A stretch of 64,000 nt of DNA from Myxococcales bacterium (GTDB lineage: Bacteria > Myxococcota_A > Bradymonadia > UBA7976 > UBA1532). Location of the stretch: the NCBI GenBank assembly GCA_020633465.1, contig JACKDN010000008.1:248001-312000 (forward strand). The letters are read 5' to 3'. The translations under genes were made by a program, and so were the position numbers. Below, piece by piece: positions 9,501-18,244 of the stretch (positions are counted from its first letter, which is position 1; every line of letters begins with the position of its first letter). The notes under the pieces were generated by a model. It ran no database searches. It saw nothing but the letters and a program-made list of their open reading frames with translations, and was not told the DNA's origin.

Positions 9501-10340
9501 CTGGCCGGTGTTGCCCACGCGCGTCAGCTCGCCGCGGGCCCAGAACTGGCTGTTGATGTCGGCCACCGCGTCGCGGGCCAGGTCGCGGCGCAGGAACTGG
9601 CCGGCCTGCACGCCGTCGACGGTGTCGGCGTCGAGGCCCGAGCCCGCGCCGTCCACCTGCAGCAGCTTGGCCAGCACCTGGAGGGGGGTGTCCGGGCTGC
9701 CTTGGTCGCCCTGCGCGCCCTGCGCGCCGGTGGCGCCCTGCGGACCCCGCGGACCCTGAGGACCGGCGGGCCCGCGGTCGCCCTGCGGACCCTGCGGACC
9801 CTGCGGCCCCACCGCACCCTGCGGGCCGCGCGGGCCCTCGGGGCCGACCGGGCCGCGCAGCCCGGTGGGATCGCCCACCCACTCGCCGCGATCGTTGATG
9901 ACGAGCTGGCCGTCGATCTCGACCTCGGCCGCGTCGATGGTGCGCCCGGGCAGGATCTCCGACGCCACCAGGGCGAAGGGCACCGATGCGAAGCGCGTGC
10001 GGGGGGTCAGATCGGCGCCGCCGTTGATCGACACGCCCATCCAGGGCGCCTGCGACACGACCGACGCCGTCACCGGCGACCGCGAGCCGAGCAGGACGCT
10101 GTAGTAGCCCTCGAAGAGCTCGACGTCCTGGTGCGTCTCGGTCCACACCGCGCCCCCACCCTGGTCCCCCGCGTACAAGGAGAACTTGAGCGTCACCGGC
10201 CCGTCGACGGGGAACCCGTCGTCGTCCAGGATCAGGCCCTCGTGGTGGATGACGTTCGGCACCTGCGCCGACGCAGCCGTCACGAAGACGGCGAGCGCCA
10301 GCCCCGCGGCTGCGAGCGCGGCCAGACTCCGGTTCAACAT
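6531..10340 (-). CDS. Large secreted fibre-like protein with collagen-like segment and Cys-rich C-terminus
   Basis: The start ATG at 10340 gives a Sec signal ending ASA. The protein is 1,269 residues. Residues ~26-130 match a domain common in myxobacterial surface proteins (PNVIHHEG, FSLYAGDQGGGAVWTE, then TRFASVPFALVA). Residues ~157-215 are collagen-like G-x-y triplets. About 900 residues of repeats follow, with motifs such as NTRLEIATGNDGDDDLVLNA and YIQGNLGYNRFTD recurring every 50-80 residues. This is a beta-rich pattern like fibres or tailspikes. The last ~105 residues hold ten Cys and many Trp/Tyr (CFYYSQRASHQWGVGDHWC), possibly lectin-like. An adhesin or surface fibre is likely, the ligand unknown. 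It heads a short operon with the HEAT lipoprotein. Confidence 0.8.
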   Translation of the reverse strand: MLNRSLAALAAAGLALAVFVTAASAQVPNVIHHEGLILDDDGFPVDGPVTLKFSLYAGDQGGGAVWTETHQDVELFEGYYSVLLGSRSPVTASVVSQAPWMGVSINGGADLTPRTRFASVPFALVASEILPGRTIDAAEVEIDGQLVINDRGEWVGDPTGLRGPVGPEGPRGPQGAVGPQGPQGPQGDRGPAGPQGPRGPQGATGAQGAQGDQGSPDTPLQVLAKLLQVDGAGSGLDADTVDGVQAGQFLRRDLARDAVADINSQFWARGELTRVGNTGQSGMQFLNFGTKHAAWRFDGARTMYLEDASRGGGVADWYSGGVTDFEIRNGAMRVNGPALINAGLTMGGGYIQPTAGAGNNGIIWPGNPFGGSGDIAWMRYVSDSGENSALEIGITNDGNDEIRLNASGGVDIAGSGDLRVGRYLTVQNTAVFNGTIRPALNNGLEWPENGAGSGDVAWIRHLTEGGTNTKLQIGNVNDGDDEIELYAAGRVAISGPGQAPVGIDLVNRWGGGDSAFIRYSSENGTNTRLEIATGNDGDDDLVLNASGGVTIAGNGDLVVSRNLVVQGTCIGCVDAGGGYKPVLASYGSGNNGIVFPDRGGGDDAWIRYYSQSGSNYVLQIGISNDTNDEIELYSGGLVRMNGPGTNPVGFDFPARFGGGDSAWIRHIQDGASGNTRLQIAAVNDSTDEIELYSNAMTRISGPGTNPIGFTFQDNRYGGASDTAYIRYRSEGGANTVFEIGVQNDSNDNLVLRGSGGIALEGGNGGTTVVGNGRATGVWRVDSTIDGRGNLEVDGTANIDTDLNVGRNQLVRGSQTVLVDSDIRRDLRVRRNMTVDGSMSIRSLSVNGNLTATGRVSAGEDARASRDVRAGRHLYTGGNAYIDDNIYVGRRTDGNRNGWYEDTVHIGRTYINMPETCCDRTGQHKLRLYQEYYSLGIESSTLRYNSSSIHRWYYGTPGSQTKAMELNGSNLWIRGNADIQGATISRSTAYHRGTSYFGSNDRTYIQGNLGYNRFTDRNTNAYTRIGLVWNYPGVYSENSHLQIGGASGNTYVGRWGSQNQNLLVSTDLYTYRTAYFGSNQRTYIQGNRGRNIFTDAYTTGRIRVGLIWNYPGIYSEDSYLQLGAASGRVYVGQPSGSYATQDIYVRDVYARNIRGNLVNASSPAAGNSTCPGGWNTYGDTCFYYSQRASHQWGVGDHWCRTQLGGHMCTDAEISGIRGWLGWFGNGFWFAEKCGDDCGLFFNGSHGGYWYNHDGGANAGDYRGAYCCRPR

Positions 10341-10539
10341 CGGTCCCCCCTCGTCCACCCCACCGCGCCGATGGCCAACATCGACACGCCGCGGCTCGTT
10401 GCACACTAGCAGACCGATGGGGTCCGGTGCAGATCAAATTTTGAACGAGGATGCCAGCGGTCACCCGGCTTGCTCCGATCTGGACTTGCCCCGATACTCG
10501 CAGGGCACGGGAGTCCGATTGCCGGGGGGGACGCCGCTC
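10341..10539. promoter_or_regulatory. Divergent intergenic region
   Basis: This 199-bp gap separates two outward-facing start codons and holds the only clearly A+T-rich patch in the neighbourhood (around 10430-10445). It should therefore contain promoters for both the fibre-like gene and the Cys-rich lipoprotein gene. I could not place a convincing -35/-10 pair for either. Confidence 0.4.
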
Positions 10540-13500
10540 ATGGACTGGTGGGTCAGAAGGTCGCTGTTCGCGCTGCTGGGCGCGACTCTGATGGTCGCGG
10601 GCTGCGACGACGACGGCGGGGATGGCGGGGGCGGCGGCGCGGGCGGTGAGACCGACGCCGAGGTTCCGCTGTGCGTGACATTCGACAACTGCGCCGACGG
10701 CCAGATCTGCCGCGCGGGCGTGTGCCAGGCCCTGCAGGCGGGCGACTGCCGCTCGGCGGCGGACTGTACCGGCGCGCAGACCTGCGACACGACCAGCGCC
10801 TTCTGCATCGAGCCCGTCGAGTGCACCGCCGACGCCGACTGCATCGGCGACCGCTACTGCGACGAGCGCGCCTGCGTCGATCCCTGCGCGGGCGACGCCG
10901 ACTGCCCCGAGGGGCGGGCCTGCGGCGGCGACGGCCGCTGCGAGGGCGCCCAGGTGGGCTGCACCAACGACGGCGAGTGCGGCGCCGGCCAGCGCTGCGT
11001 CGCCGGCGCCTGCGAAGCCAGCGCGGACTGTGACGACGCCACCCCCTGCCCCGGCGAACAGACCTGCCTCGACGGCAGCTGCGCCGAGGCCGAGCCCTGC
11101 GCCACCGACGCGGGCTGCTTCGAGGGCCGCATCTGCGAGGACGATCGTTGCGAGGACGGCTGCGATCCCGCCGACGACGCCTGCCCCGGCAACCAGCGCT
11201 GCGGCGACGATCTGCGCTGCGCGCAGGTCGGCTGCATGACCGCCATGGACTGCCCCGCCGATTGGAACTGCCAGGGTGCGGTCTGCCTGCCCCCCGACGG
11301 GGGCGACTGCACCGGCGACGTCGACTGCCCCGGCCAGCAGCGGTGCGACGCGTCCAGCCGCGAGTGCGTCGAGCCCGCCGTGTGCGCCGCCGACGTCGAC
11401 TGCGTGGGCGAGCGCGTCTGCCGGGCGATGTTCTGCGTCGACCCCTGCAGCGACGACGCGATGTGCGGCGAGGGCGCCGAGTGCCGCGACGGCGCGTGCG
11501 AGCCCGTGGCCGGCCCCGACGTGTGCGTCGGCGACGACGACTGCGTGGCCCCCTTGTCCTGCGTGATGGGCGAGTGCCGGCCGGGCGGCGGCGGCGAGTG
11601 CGAGGACGACGCCGAGTGCCCGGGCTCGCAGATCTGTGATCTGGGCATCTGCATGGAGTCCGGCCTCTGTTCGGACGATCCCGACTGCCTGATGGGCCGC
11701 GTCTGTGACAGCACGGTGTGCGTCCCCGCCTGCCAGGACAACGGCGACTGCCCGGGCATCCAGGTGTGCAACGCGGGCCACTGCGAGCTGCCGATGCAGA
11801 TGGGCGGCGAGTGCGAGGCGGACGCCGACTGCCCGGGCGCGCAGACCTGCAGCGGCGGGGGCGTGTGCGACGAGCCGCTGATCTGCGCCGACAACATCGA
11901 CTGCCTCGGCCAGCGCCTGTGCGACGGCGGCCTGTGCGTGAACCCCTGCCAGGGCGACGAGGAGTGCGCGGCGGGCGAGGCCTGCATCGCCGGCCTGTGC
12001 GTCGATCAGGAGGGCTGCGTCGAGGACGACGAGTGCGAGGGCGCGCAGGTGTGCGACGCCGACACCGGCCTGTGCGCCGAGCCCGCCGTGTGCGGGGGCG
12101 ATCAGGACTGCTTCGCCGATCGCATCTGCGAGGAGGAGGCCTGCCAGGACCCCTGCCGCGACGACAGCGCCTGCGGCGAGGACGAGGTGTGCCAGGTGGG
12201 CCGCTGCCAGCCGGCGCCCAACTGCGACAGCGACGACGCCTGCGTCGGCAATCAGATCTGTGACGGCGGCTTCTGCATCGAGCCCTTCTTCTGCCTGGCC
12301 GACGAGGACTGCTTCGGCACGCGCATCTGCGAGGGCGGCACCTGCCTCGCGGGCTGCGGCGAGGACGCCGACTGCGGCGAGGGCTTCGCGTGCAACGACG
12401 CGGGCCGGTGCGAGGATCCGAACATGTCGGAGCCCGACTGCTTCTTCGACGCCGACTGCGACGACGGGCTCGCGTGCGTCGAGGGCCTGTGCGTCGAGCC
12501 CGAGCCGGTGGCCTGCGTGGACGACTTCGGCTGCGCCGCCGACGAGGTGTGCGACAACGGCTTCTGCGCGCCGCGCGAGGCGGGCTGCTTCGAGGACGCC
12601 GACTGCGGCGCGAACGAGGTGTGCCTGTTCTCGGAGTGCGTGCCCGCGATGATGGGCTGCGCGGTCGACGACGACTGCCCCGGCACCCAGCTCTGCTCGG
12701 GCAACGTGTGCATCGAGTCCGGCTTCTGCCAGGCGGATCTCGACTGCCTCGGCGCGCGCATCTGCGTGGCGCAGTTCTGCACCGAGCCCTGCGCCCAGGA
12801 CAGCGACTGCGAAGAGGGCGAGGTGTGCGGCGACGACGGCCGGTGCGCGGTCGACGAGGGCATGTTGTGCAACGAGCGGGCGGCCTGCCCGCCCGGCGAG
12901 CCCTGCGTGCTCGGCGTGTGCGGCGAGCAGGGCTTCTGCGCCGACGCGATGGACTGCCGCACCGGCCGGGTGTGCGTCGACGGCCAGTGCGCCGACGGCT
13001 GCGCCCAGGACGGCGACTGCCCCTTCGGCCAGGTGTGCCGCATGCAGCTCTGCGTCGAAGAGGGCGGCGGCGGCTGCATGAACAACGACGGCTGCCCCGG
13101 CAACCAGACCTGCGACGTGGCCACCGGCGAGTGCCTCGAGCCCGCCGTGTGCGCCGATGACGGGGACTGCTTCGAGGGACGCGTGTGCGACTTCGGGCTG
13201 TGCACCGACGGCTGCGCCGGCAACGGGGACTGCGCCGAGGGCCTCGTCTGCGAGGGTGGCCTGTGCGTCTTCGGCCGAGGCTGCGTCGTGGCGGGCGACT
13301 GCAACCCGGGCGAGGTCTGCACCGAGGGCGTGTGCAGCCTGCCGCCCGAGGACTGCGTGGTGGACGGCGACTGCTTCGGCGGGCTGGTGTGCCGCGGCGG
13401 CGCGTGCGTGCTGGTGGACGCCTGCGCCGACGACGCGGAGTGCGACGCCGGCCGCATCTGCGACGAGGCCACCGAGATCTGCGTGCCCGGCTGCCGCCAG

Positions 13501-14187
13501 GACGGCGACTGCCCCGGCGCGCAGACCTGCACGGCCCAGCAGTGCGTCGAGCCGGTCGGCTGCAACGGCGACATCGACTGCCTCGGCGACCGCATCTGTG
13601 ACGCGGGGGTCTGCAACGAGCCCGGCGCCCCCTGCGTCATGGACGTCGACTGCGCCCTGGCCGAGGAGTGTGTGGCCGGGCGGTGCCGGCTTCGGGAGGG
13701 CGGCTGCATTATCGACGAGGACTGCGACCCCGGACAGGTCTGTAGCGCGGGTGTCTGCGGCGACGGCAGCTGCACGGACGACATCGACTGCGGCGTCGAC
13801 TCTCGGTGCGTGGACTCGGAGTGCATCAACACGGCCTGCACGGACGCGGCCGTACTGCCCGCCGGGGTGCCGACGGGCGGTTTCCTGGCCAACCGGGGTG
13901 CGCCCTTCGGCTACAGCTGTCCCGCGTCTCCGAACGTGTTTCCGGCCGACGCGGCGGTGTTCAGGATGATCCTGGCCGCGCCGGACGACGTCACCTTCGA
14001 CGTTCAGGGCATCGACGCGTTCCTGTACGTCCTCAACAGCTGTGGCACCAGCGCCCCCGATGTCTCGCCCATCATCGAGGCCTGCGGCGCGAACGTCGGC
14101 CAGGTGGCGCTGGCGGCCGGCACCTACTACGTCGTGGTCGAGGCGGTCGGCGGCGGCGGCGGCAACTTCACGATCACCCGCCAGTAG
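10540..14187 (+). CDS. Giant Cys-rich repeat lipoprotein with PPC-like C-terminal domain
   Basis: The ATG at 10540 follows a G-rich Shine-Dalgarno-like tract and gives a lipoprotein signal ending MVAGC. The 1,215-residue product has more than 100 Cys arranged in tandem units of the form C-x5-DC-x-G-x3-C-x4-C, each with DxDC motifs, resembling Dickkopf-type or disulfide-knot repeats common in Myxococcota. Residues ~1120-1215 lack the repeat and look like a pre-peptidase C-terminal (PPC) beta-domain (FDVQGIDAFLYVLNSC, then AAGTYYVVVEAVGG). A disulfide-rich rod anchored to the envelope is the simplest reading. A longer upstream frame exists but has no signal or ribosome site. Confidence 0.85.
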   Translation: MDWWVRRSLFALLGATLMVAGCDDDGGDGGGGGAGGETDAEVPLCVTFDNCADGQICRAGVCQALQAGDCRSAADCTGAQTCDTTSAFCIEPVECTADADCIGDRYCDERACVDPCAGDADCPEGRACGGDGRCEGAQVGCTNDGECGAGQRCVAGACEASADCDDATPCPGEQTCLDGSCAEAEPCATDAGCFEGRICEDDRCEDGCDPADDACPGNQRCGDDLRCAQVGCMTAMDCPADWNCQGAVCLPPDGGDCTGDVDCPGQQRCDASSRECVEPAVCAADVDCVGERVCRAMFCVDPCSDDAMCGEGAECRDGACEPVAGPDVCVGDDDCVAPLSCVMGECRPGGGGECEDDAECPGSQICDLGICMESGLCSDDPDCLMGRVCDSTVCVPACQDNGDCPGIQVCNAGHCELPMQMGGECEADADCPGAQTCSGGGVCDEPLICADNIDCLGQRLCDGGLCVNPCQGDEECAAGEACIAGLCVDQEGCVEDDECEGAQVCDADTGLCAEPAVCGGDQDCFADRICEEEACQDPCRDDSACGEDEVCQVGRCQPAPNCDSDDACVGNQICDGGFCIEPFFCLADEDCFGTRICEGGTCLAGCGEDADCGEGFACNDAGRCEDPNMSEPDCFFDADCDDGLACVEGLCVEPEPVACVDDFGCAADEVCDNGFCAPREAGCFEDADCGANEVCLFSECVPAMMGCAVDDDCPGTQLCSGNVCIESGFCQADLDCLGARICVAQFCTEPCAQDSDCEEGEVCGDDGRCAVDEGMLCNERAACPPGEPCVLGVCGEQGFCADAMDCRTGRVCVDGQCADGCAQDGDCPFGQVCRMQLCVEEGGGGCMNNDGCPGNQTCDVATGECLEPAVCADDGDCFEGRVCDFGLCTDGCAGNGDCAEGLVCEGGLCVFGRGCVVAGDCNPGEVCTEGVCSLPPEDCVVDGDCFGGLVCRGGACVLVDACADDAECDAGRICDEATEICVPGCRQDGDCPGAQTCTAQQCVEPVGCNGDIDCLGDRICDAGVCNEPGAPCVMDVDCALAEECVAGRCRLREGGCIIDEDCDPGQVCSAGVCGDGSCTDDIDCGVDSRCVDSECINTACTDAAVLPAGVPTGGFLANRGAPFGYSCPASPNVFPADAAVFRMILAAPDDVTFDVQGIDAFLYVLNSCGTSAPDVSPIIEACGANVGQVALAAGTYYVVVEAVGGGGGNFTITRQ

Positions 14188-14233
14188 CGGGGCGCCCCTG
14201 CACCGGGCCGGCCGCTTGGCGTAGTATCGCCCC

Positions 14234-14803
14234 GTGGACTGGCCCTTCTCCCCGGCCGAGCGCGCCCACACCGACGCCCCGGCGGCGGCGGCGCCCTGCC
14301 CCGATCCCGACGCCCTGCGCCGCGCCCTGGAGCGCCGCGCGCCGGTGCACCTTTGCCTGGTGCGCGCCGCCGAGGGCGTGCGCCGCCTGGCCGAGGAGCT
14401 GCACCCGGCCGACTGGCCCCACCTGAGGGTGCCTTGGTGCGCCGAGCCCGCGGGCTTGCGCCGCGCGCTGGACGGCGCCGCGGCGGGCGCGCTGCCCGGG
14501 GCCCACGGCCTGGCCGATCTGTTGCGGGCCGCCGAGCGCCGCGTGTGCGTCGAGATCGCGCTGCCCGCCGAGCCGATCGAGCTGACCGCGCTCGAGGCCC
14601 ACCTGCGGGCGATCTGGCGGCCGCTCGGCGGCGCGGGCGGCGCGCTGCGGGTGTTGGTGCTGTGCGTCGCGCCGCCCCCGGCGCCGCCCACCGGCGGGCT
14701 CTTGACGCGGCGCACGCGCAAGCGGGCGCGGGCGCGCCTCGAGCGCCGCATCGGTGGACTCTGCGAGGCGGGCGTGGTGGGCTTCGTGGTGGAGGTGGAA
14801 TGA
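14234..14803 (+). CDS. Unknown protein, first gene of a MoxR/vWA-like triad
   Basis: A 189-residue protein from a GTG start. It has no signal peptide and no motif I recognise. It looks like a compact cytoplasmic alpha/beta protein with a hydrophobic strand LRVLVLCVA near residue 140 followed by a basic stretch (RRTRKRARARLERR). Its stop overlaps the next start (ATGA), so it is translationally coupled to the MoxR ATPase. Being first in a three-gene overlapping operon suggests it is a dedicated component of that system, perhaps a substrate, sensor or effector. Function unassigned. Confidence 0.7.
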   Translation: MDWPFSPAERAHTDAPAAAAPCPDPDALRRALERRAPVHLCLVRAAEGVRRLAEELHPADWPHLRVPWCAEPAGLRRALDGAAAGALPGAHGLADLLRAAERRVCVEIALPAEPIELTALEAHLRAIWRPLGGAGGALRVLVLCVAPPPAPPTGGLLTRRTRKRARARLERRIGGLCEAGVVGFVVEVE

Positions 14804-15705
14804 GCGAGTTCGATCGCATCGCGCCGGGCGTCGTCGCCGCCGCCGGCCGGGTGCAGCTGCCCCCGCGCGAGCCGCAGATGGGCTTCGAGGGGCCCTACCT
14901 GATGAGCCCCGCGCTGGCCGAGGCCGTCAACGTGGCCCTGCACCTCGACCGCCCCCTGCTGGTGACCGGCGAGCCGGGCACCGGCAAGACGGCGCTGGCC
15001 TGGGGCGTCGCCGCGCAGCTGGGCTGCGACGAGGTGTTCGAGTACCGCGTGCGGTCGACCTCGAGCGCGCAGTCGCTGCTGTACGAGATCGATCACCTGC
15101 GGCGCCTGCACGACGCCAACCGGGGCACCCACGAGACCCTGCCCTACCAGACCTACCTGCGCTGGGGCCCGCTGGGCCGCGCCATCCGGTCGAGCCGCAC
15201 CGAGGTCGTGCTGATCGACGAGATCGACAAGGCGCCGCGCGACTTCCCCAACGATCTGCTCAACGAGCTCGACCGGATGACCTTCTGGGTGCCCGAGCTG
15301 AAGCGCGCCTTCCACGCGCAGGCGCGGCACGCGGTGATCGTCACCAGCAACGGCGAGCGCCCCCTGCCGGCGGCCTTCCTGCGCCGCTGCGTGCACCACC
15401 ACCTCACCTTCCCCGCCGCCGACACGCTGGTCGAGCTGGTGCGGCTGCACACCGGCGAGCTGACCCTGGCCGAGGGGCTGATCGAGCGCGCCGTCGAGCG
15501 CCTGATCGCGCTGCGCGACGTCACCGGGCTGGCCGCCCCGCCCGCCACCGACGCGCTGCTGGCGTGGGTGCGCGTGCTGGCGGCCCTGGGTGTGCGCGCC
15601 GACGATCTGGCGGCCGGCGCGCCGGCCGACGCCCTGCCGGCCCTCGGCGTCCTGCTGAAGACGCCCGCCGATCGCGCGCTGGTCGCCGGCCGGCCCCTGC
15701 GGTGA
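14800..15705 (+). CDS. MoxR-family AAA+ ATPase
   Basis: The protein is 301 residues. It has Walker A GEPGTGKT at 57-64 and Walker B VVLIDEID at 136-143, sensor-1 region VIVTSNGERPLP, and the arginine-bearing FLRRC segment typical of MoxR ATPases. MoxR proteins act as chaperone-like remodelers with vWA-domain partners. The start overlaps the upstream stop (ATGA) and its own stop overlaps the following GTG (GTGA), so three proteins are made in fixed ratio. The identity is secure; the client complex is not known. Confidence 0.92.
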   Translation: MSEFDRIAPGVVAAAGRVQLPPREPQMGFEGPYLMSPALAEAVNVALHLDRPLLVTGEPGTGKTALAWGVAAQLGCDEVFEYRVRSTSSAQSLLYEIDHLRRLHDANRGTHETLPYQTYLRWGPLGRAIRSSRTEVVLIDEIDKAPRDFPNDLLNELDRMTFWVPELKRAFHAQARHAVIVTSNGERPLPAAFLRRCVHHHLTFPAADTLVELVRLHTGELTLAEGLIERAVERLIALRDVTGLAAPPATDALLAWVRVLAALGVRADDLAAGAPADALPALGVLLKTPADRALVAGRPLR

Positions 15706-16787
15706 GCCGGGGGGCGCTCGAGGGCGTCGAGTCGCTGCTCGGCGCGCTGCACGCCGCCGGCCTGGCCGTCGGCGTGGACGACGCGATCGCCGTCCGCCGC
15801 CTGCTGTGCGTCGAGAGCGACTGGAGCCTGCCGCGCATGCGCCTGCGCTTTCAGGCGCTGCTGTGCCGCGACGCCCACGACCGGCACGTCTTCGACGCGA
15901 TCTTCGACGCCCTCGCCGCCGGGCGTCCCCCGCGGCCCCCGGCGCCCGGGCCCGTCGCCTTCGCCCCGACGCCCTCGCCGAGCTGGCTGGTCGATCCGGC
16001 GACCGCGGCGCGCTGGGCCGCGGACCGCGATCCCATGCCCGAGGGGCCGACGCTCGATCCGGCCGCGACGGCCCGCGCCACCGCCGAGGCGGCCGGCGCG
16101 GTGGTGCTGCGGCGTCGACCGCCCCCCGAGCCCCACCCGACGCTGTGGCTGGTCGACGAGGACGTCGGCGGGCTGGGCGCGGCCTACGCCATCGAGGCGG
16201 TGGCCGCGGCGCTGAGCCGGGTGGGCGCCGCCCCCACGCTGCTGCGCTTCCGGCGCGCGCCCTGGGTGCTGGTCGATCCGCGCCGGCCGCAGCAGCCGAT
16301 CCCGCTGGGCGCGCTGGTGCACCGGCCCTGGACCGAGGTGGTGATCGCCAGCGATCTGCACGCGGCCGAGTCGACGCGCGGCGATCTGGCCCCGTGGGTC
16401 GATCACCTGCGCGCGCTGCGGGCGCGCGCGCTGGTACCCCCGCCGGGCGCGGGGCACGCCGCGCGGCGGGTGGCCGAGGCGGGCGTGCCCGTCGAGCCGG
16501 TGCGCCTCGACGCCCTGGTGCCGGAGGCGGGCGCGCCCGATCCGGCGCGCGTCGTCGAGATCGCGCGCGCGACCGCCCTGCTACCGCGCGTGACGCCCGC
16601 GACGGTGGCCTGGCTGGCCGAGCGCTTCTTCCCCGACGCCACCCCGGCCGATCGCTTCGCCGCGCTGTGCTTCCCCTGGGTGGGCCGCGGCCCCACGGCC
16701 GCCCTGCGCGCCGCCCTCGGCGAGGCGCTGTGTCGCGCGCACCCCGAGCGCGCCGACCGCGTGGCCCGCGCGGTGGCGGGCGGCTGA
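15702..16787 (+). CDS. CoxE-like protein with degenerate vWA domain
   Basis: The GTG at 15702 overlaps the MoxR stop; product 361 residues. Residues ~1-65 (LHAAGLAVGVDDAIAVRRLL, then VFDAIFDALAAG) resemble the N-terminal helical part of CoxE-like MoxR partners. Residues ~140-260 keep a vWA-like order (TLWLVDEDVGGLGAAYAIEA, then EVVIASDLHAAES). However, the metal-binding DxSxS motif is replaced by VDEDVGG, so a standard MIDAS is missing. The C-terminal ~90 residues are helical. The pairing with MoxR and an unknown third gene recalls ternary MoxR/vWA conflict or protein-remodelling systems. That comparison is from memory, not a search. Confidence 0.7.
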   Translation: MSRGALEGVESLLGALHAAGLAVGVDDAIAVRRLLCVESDWSLPRMRLRFQALLCRDAHDRHVFDAIFDALAAGRPPRPPAPGPVAFAPTPSPSWLVDPATAARWAADRDPMPEGPTLDPAATARATAEAAGAVVLRRRPPPEPHPTLWLVDEDVGGLGAAYAIEAVAAALSRVGAAPTLLRFRRAPWVLVDPRRPQQPIPLGALVHRPWTEVVIASDLHAAESTRGDLAPWVDHLRALRARALVPPPGAGHAARRVAEAGVPVEPVRLDALVPEAGAPDPARVVEIARATALLPRVTPATVAWLAERFFPDATPADRFAALCFPWVGRGPTAALRAALGEALCRAHPERADRVARAVAGG

Positions 16788-16822
16788 CCGGGCGAGCGGA
16801 GGACGTGGCCCCGCCGACCGGG

Positions 16823-18235
16823 ATGGGGCACCATGCGGCCGTGCTGGAGCTCTCCCCCACCTGGTGGTACGCGATCGCGGCGGTGGACGTCCTGGTCATC
16901 GGCCGCGCGCTGCTGCGCCGGCACGGGGCGCAGGGCACGCTGGCGTGGATCCTGGCCATCATCGCGTTCCCGATCGTCGGCGCCGTCGCCTTCCTGATGC
17001 TGGGCGCGCCGGTGATGCGCCGCCGGCCCAAGCGCGCCCGGCGGGCGCGCGCGCCGCTGCCCCCCCAGGTCGATCCGCAGCCCACCAGCGCCGGCCCGGT
17101 GCTGGCGGTGGCCGAGCGGCTCACCCGCCTGCCCCCCTCGGTGGGCAACACGGTGACGCTGTTGACCCGCAGCGTGGACGCCTTCACGCAGATCGAGCGT
17201 CGGCTCGAGCAGGCGACGACGAGCATCTGGGCCGAGTACTACATCATCCGCAACGACGAGACCGGCCGCCGGTTCGTCGACCTGCTGACCGAGCGCGCGC
17301 GGGCCGGCGTCGAGGTGTGCCTGCTGTACGACGCGGTGGGCAGCTGGCTGCTCGACAACCGACGCCTGGCGGCGCTGCGGGACGCCGGCGCCCGGCTGGC
17401 CGCCTTCCTGCCGGTAAACCCGCTGCGGCGCAACTGGTCGGCGAACCTGCGCAACCACCGCAAGCTGATCGTCGTCGACGGCGAGGTGGGCTACACCGGC
17501 GGCATGAACGTGGGCGACGAATACTCCGGGCGCGCCCTCCGGCGGGGCGGGGTGCACTTCCGCGACAGCCATCTCGAGCTCCGCGGCCCGGCGGTGAGCG
17601 ATCTGGCGGCCACCTTCGCCGAAGACTGGGCGTTCGCCACGCAGGAGACGCTGACCGTTCGCGAGGTGGCCCCGCTCGAGGACGGCACCTGCACCGTCGC
17701 GATCGTCCCCAGCGGGCCCCACCAGACCACCAACGCGTCGGCGATGGCCTACTTCACGGGCATCGCGACCGCGCGCCACCGCGTGTGGCTCAGCTGCCCC
17801 TACTTCGTGCCCGACGGCGCGACGCTGCGCGCGCTGTCCAGCGCGGCCATCCGCGGCTGCGACGTCCGCGTGCTGGTGCCGCGGGACAACGACATCCGCG
17901 TGGTCGGCGCCGCGGGGCGATCGTATTACGGCGAGCTGCTGCGGGTGGGGGTGCGGATCTTCGAGTACCGACCCTCGATGCTGCACGCCAAGTCGATGGT
18001 GGTGGACGGCAGCTGGAGCTTCGTCGGCTCGGCGAACATCGACATCCGCAGCTTCCAGCTCAACTTCGAGCTGGGCGCCCTGGTGGCCGATCGTGCCTTC
18101 GCCGACATCCTCGAGCATCGCTTCGAGGAGGAGCTGGCCGACAGCGACGAGATCGACCTCGAGACGTGGTCGTCGTACGGCATCGCGCGCCGGCTCGCCC
18201 ACGGCGTCGCGCGGCTGTTCACGCCGATGATGTGA
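16823..18235 (+). CDS. cls: Cardiolipin synthase (phospholipase D family)
   Basis: Two phospholipase D catalytic motifs are complete: H212 in HRKLIVVDGEVGYTGGMN and H388 in HAKSMVVDGSWSFVGSANID. Two N-terminal hydrophobic segments (YAIAAVDVLVIG and LAWILAIIAFPIVGAVAFLM) anchor it in the inner membrane. This is the layout of bacterial ClsA-type enzymes, which join two phosphatidylglycerol molecules into cardiolipin and glycerol. Length (470) is normal. The ATG at 16823 is chosen for its position; a GTG at 16841 in the same frame is possible. It follows the triad by 35 bp and may be cotranscribed. Confidence 0.92.
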   Translation: MGHHAAVLELSPTWWYAIAAVDVLVIGRALLRRHGAQGTLAWILAIIAFPIVGAVAFLMLGAPVMRRRPKRARRARAPLPPQVDPQPTSAGPVLAVAERLTRLPPSVGNTVTLLTRSVDAFTQIERRLEQATTSIWAEYYIIRNDETGRRFVDLLTERARAGVEVCLLYDAVGSWLLDNRRLAALRDAGARLAAFLPVNPLRRNWSANLRNHRKLIVVDGEVGYTGGMNVGDEYSGRALRRGGVHFRDSHLELRGPAVSDLAATFAEDWAFATQETLTVREVAPLEDGTCTVAIVPSGPHQTTNASAMAYFTGIATARHRVWLSCPYFVPDGATLRALSSAAIRGCDVRVLVPRDNDIRVVGAAGRSYYGELLRVGVRIFEYRPSMLHAKSMVVDGSWSFVGSANIDIRSFQLNFELGALVADRAFADILEHRFEEELADSDEIDLETWSSYGIARRLAHGVARLFTPMM

Positions 18236-18244
18236 GGACGGTCC

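Noticed and set aside
9091..17226. Minus-strand open frame of over 2,700 codons
   Set aside because: It lies opposite several well-supported genes, has no domains, and its composition (Ala/Arg/Pro) is what high-GC antisense frames give.
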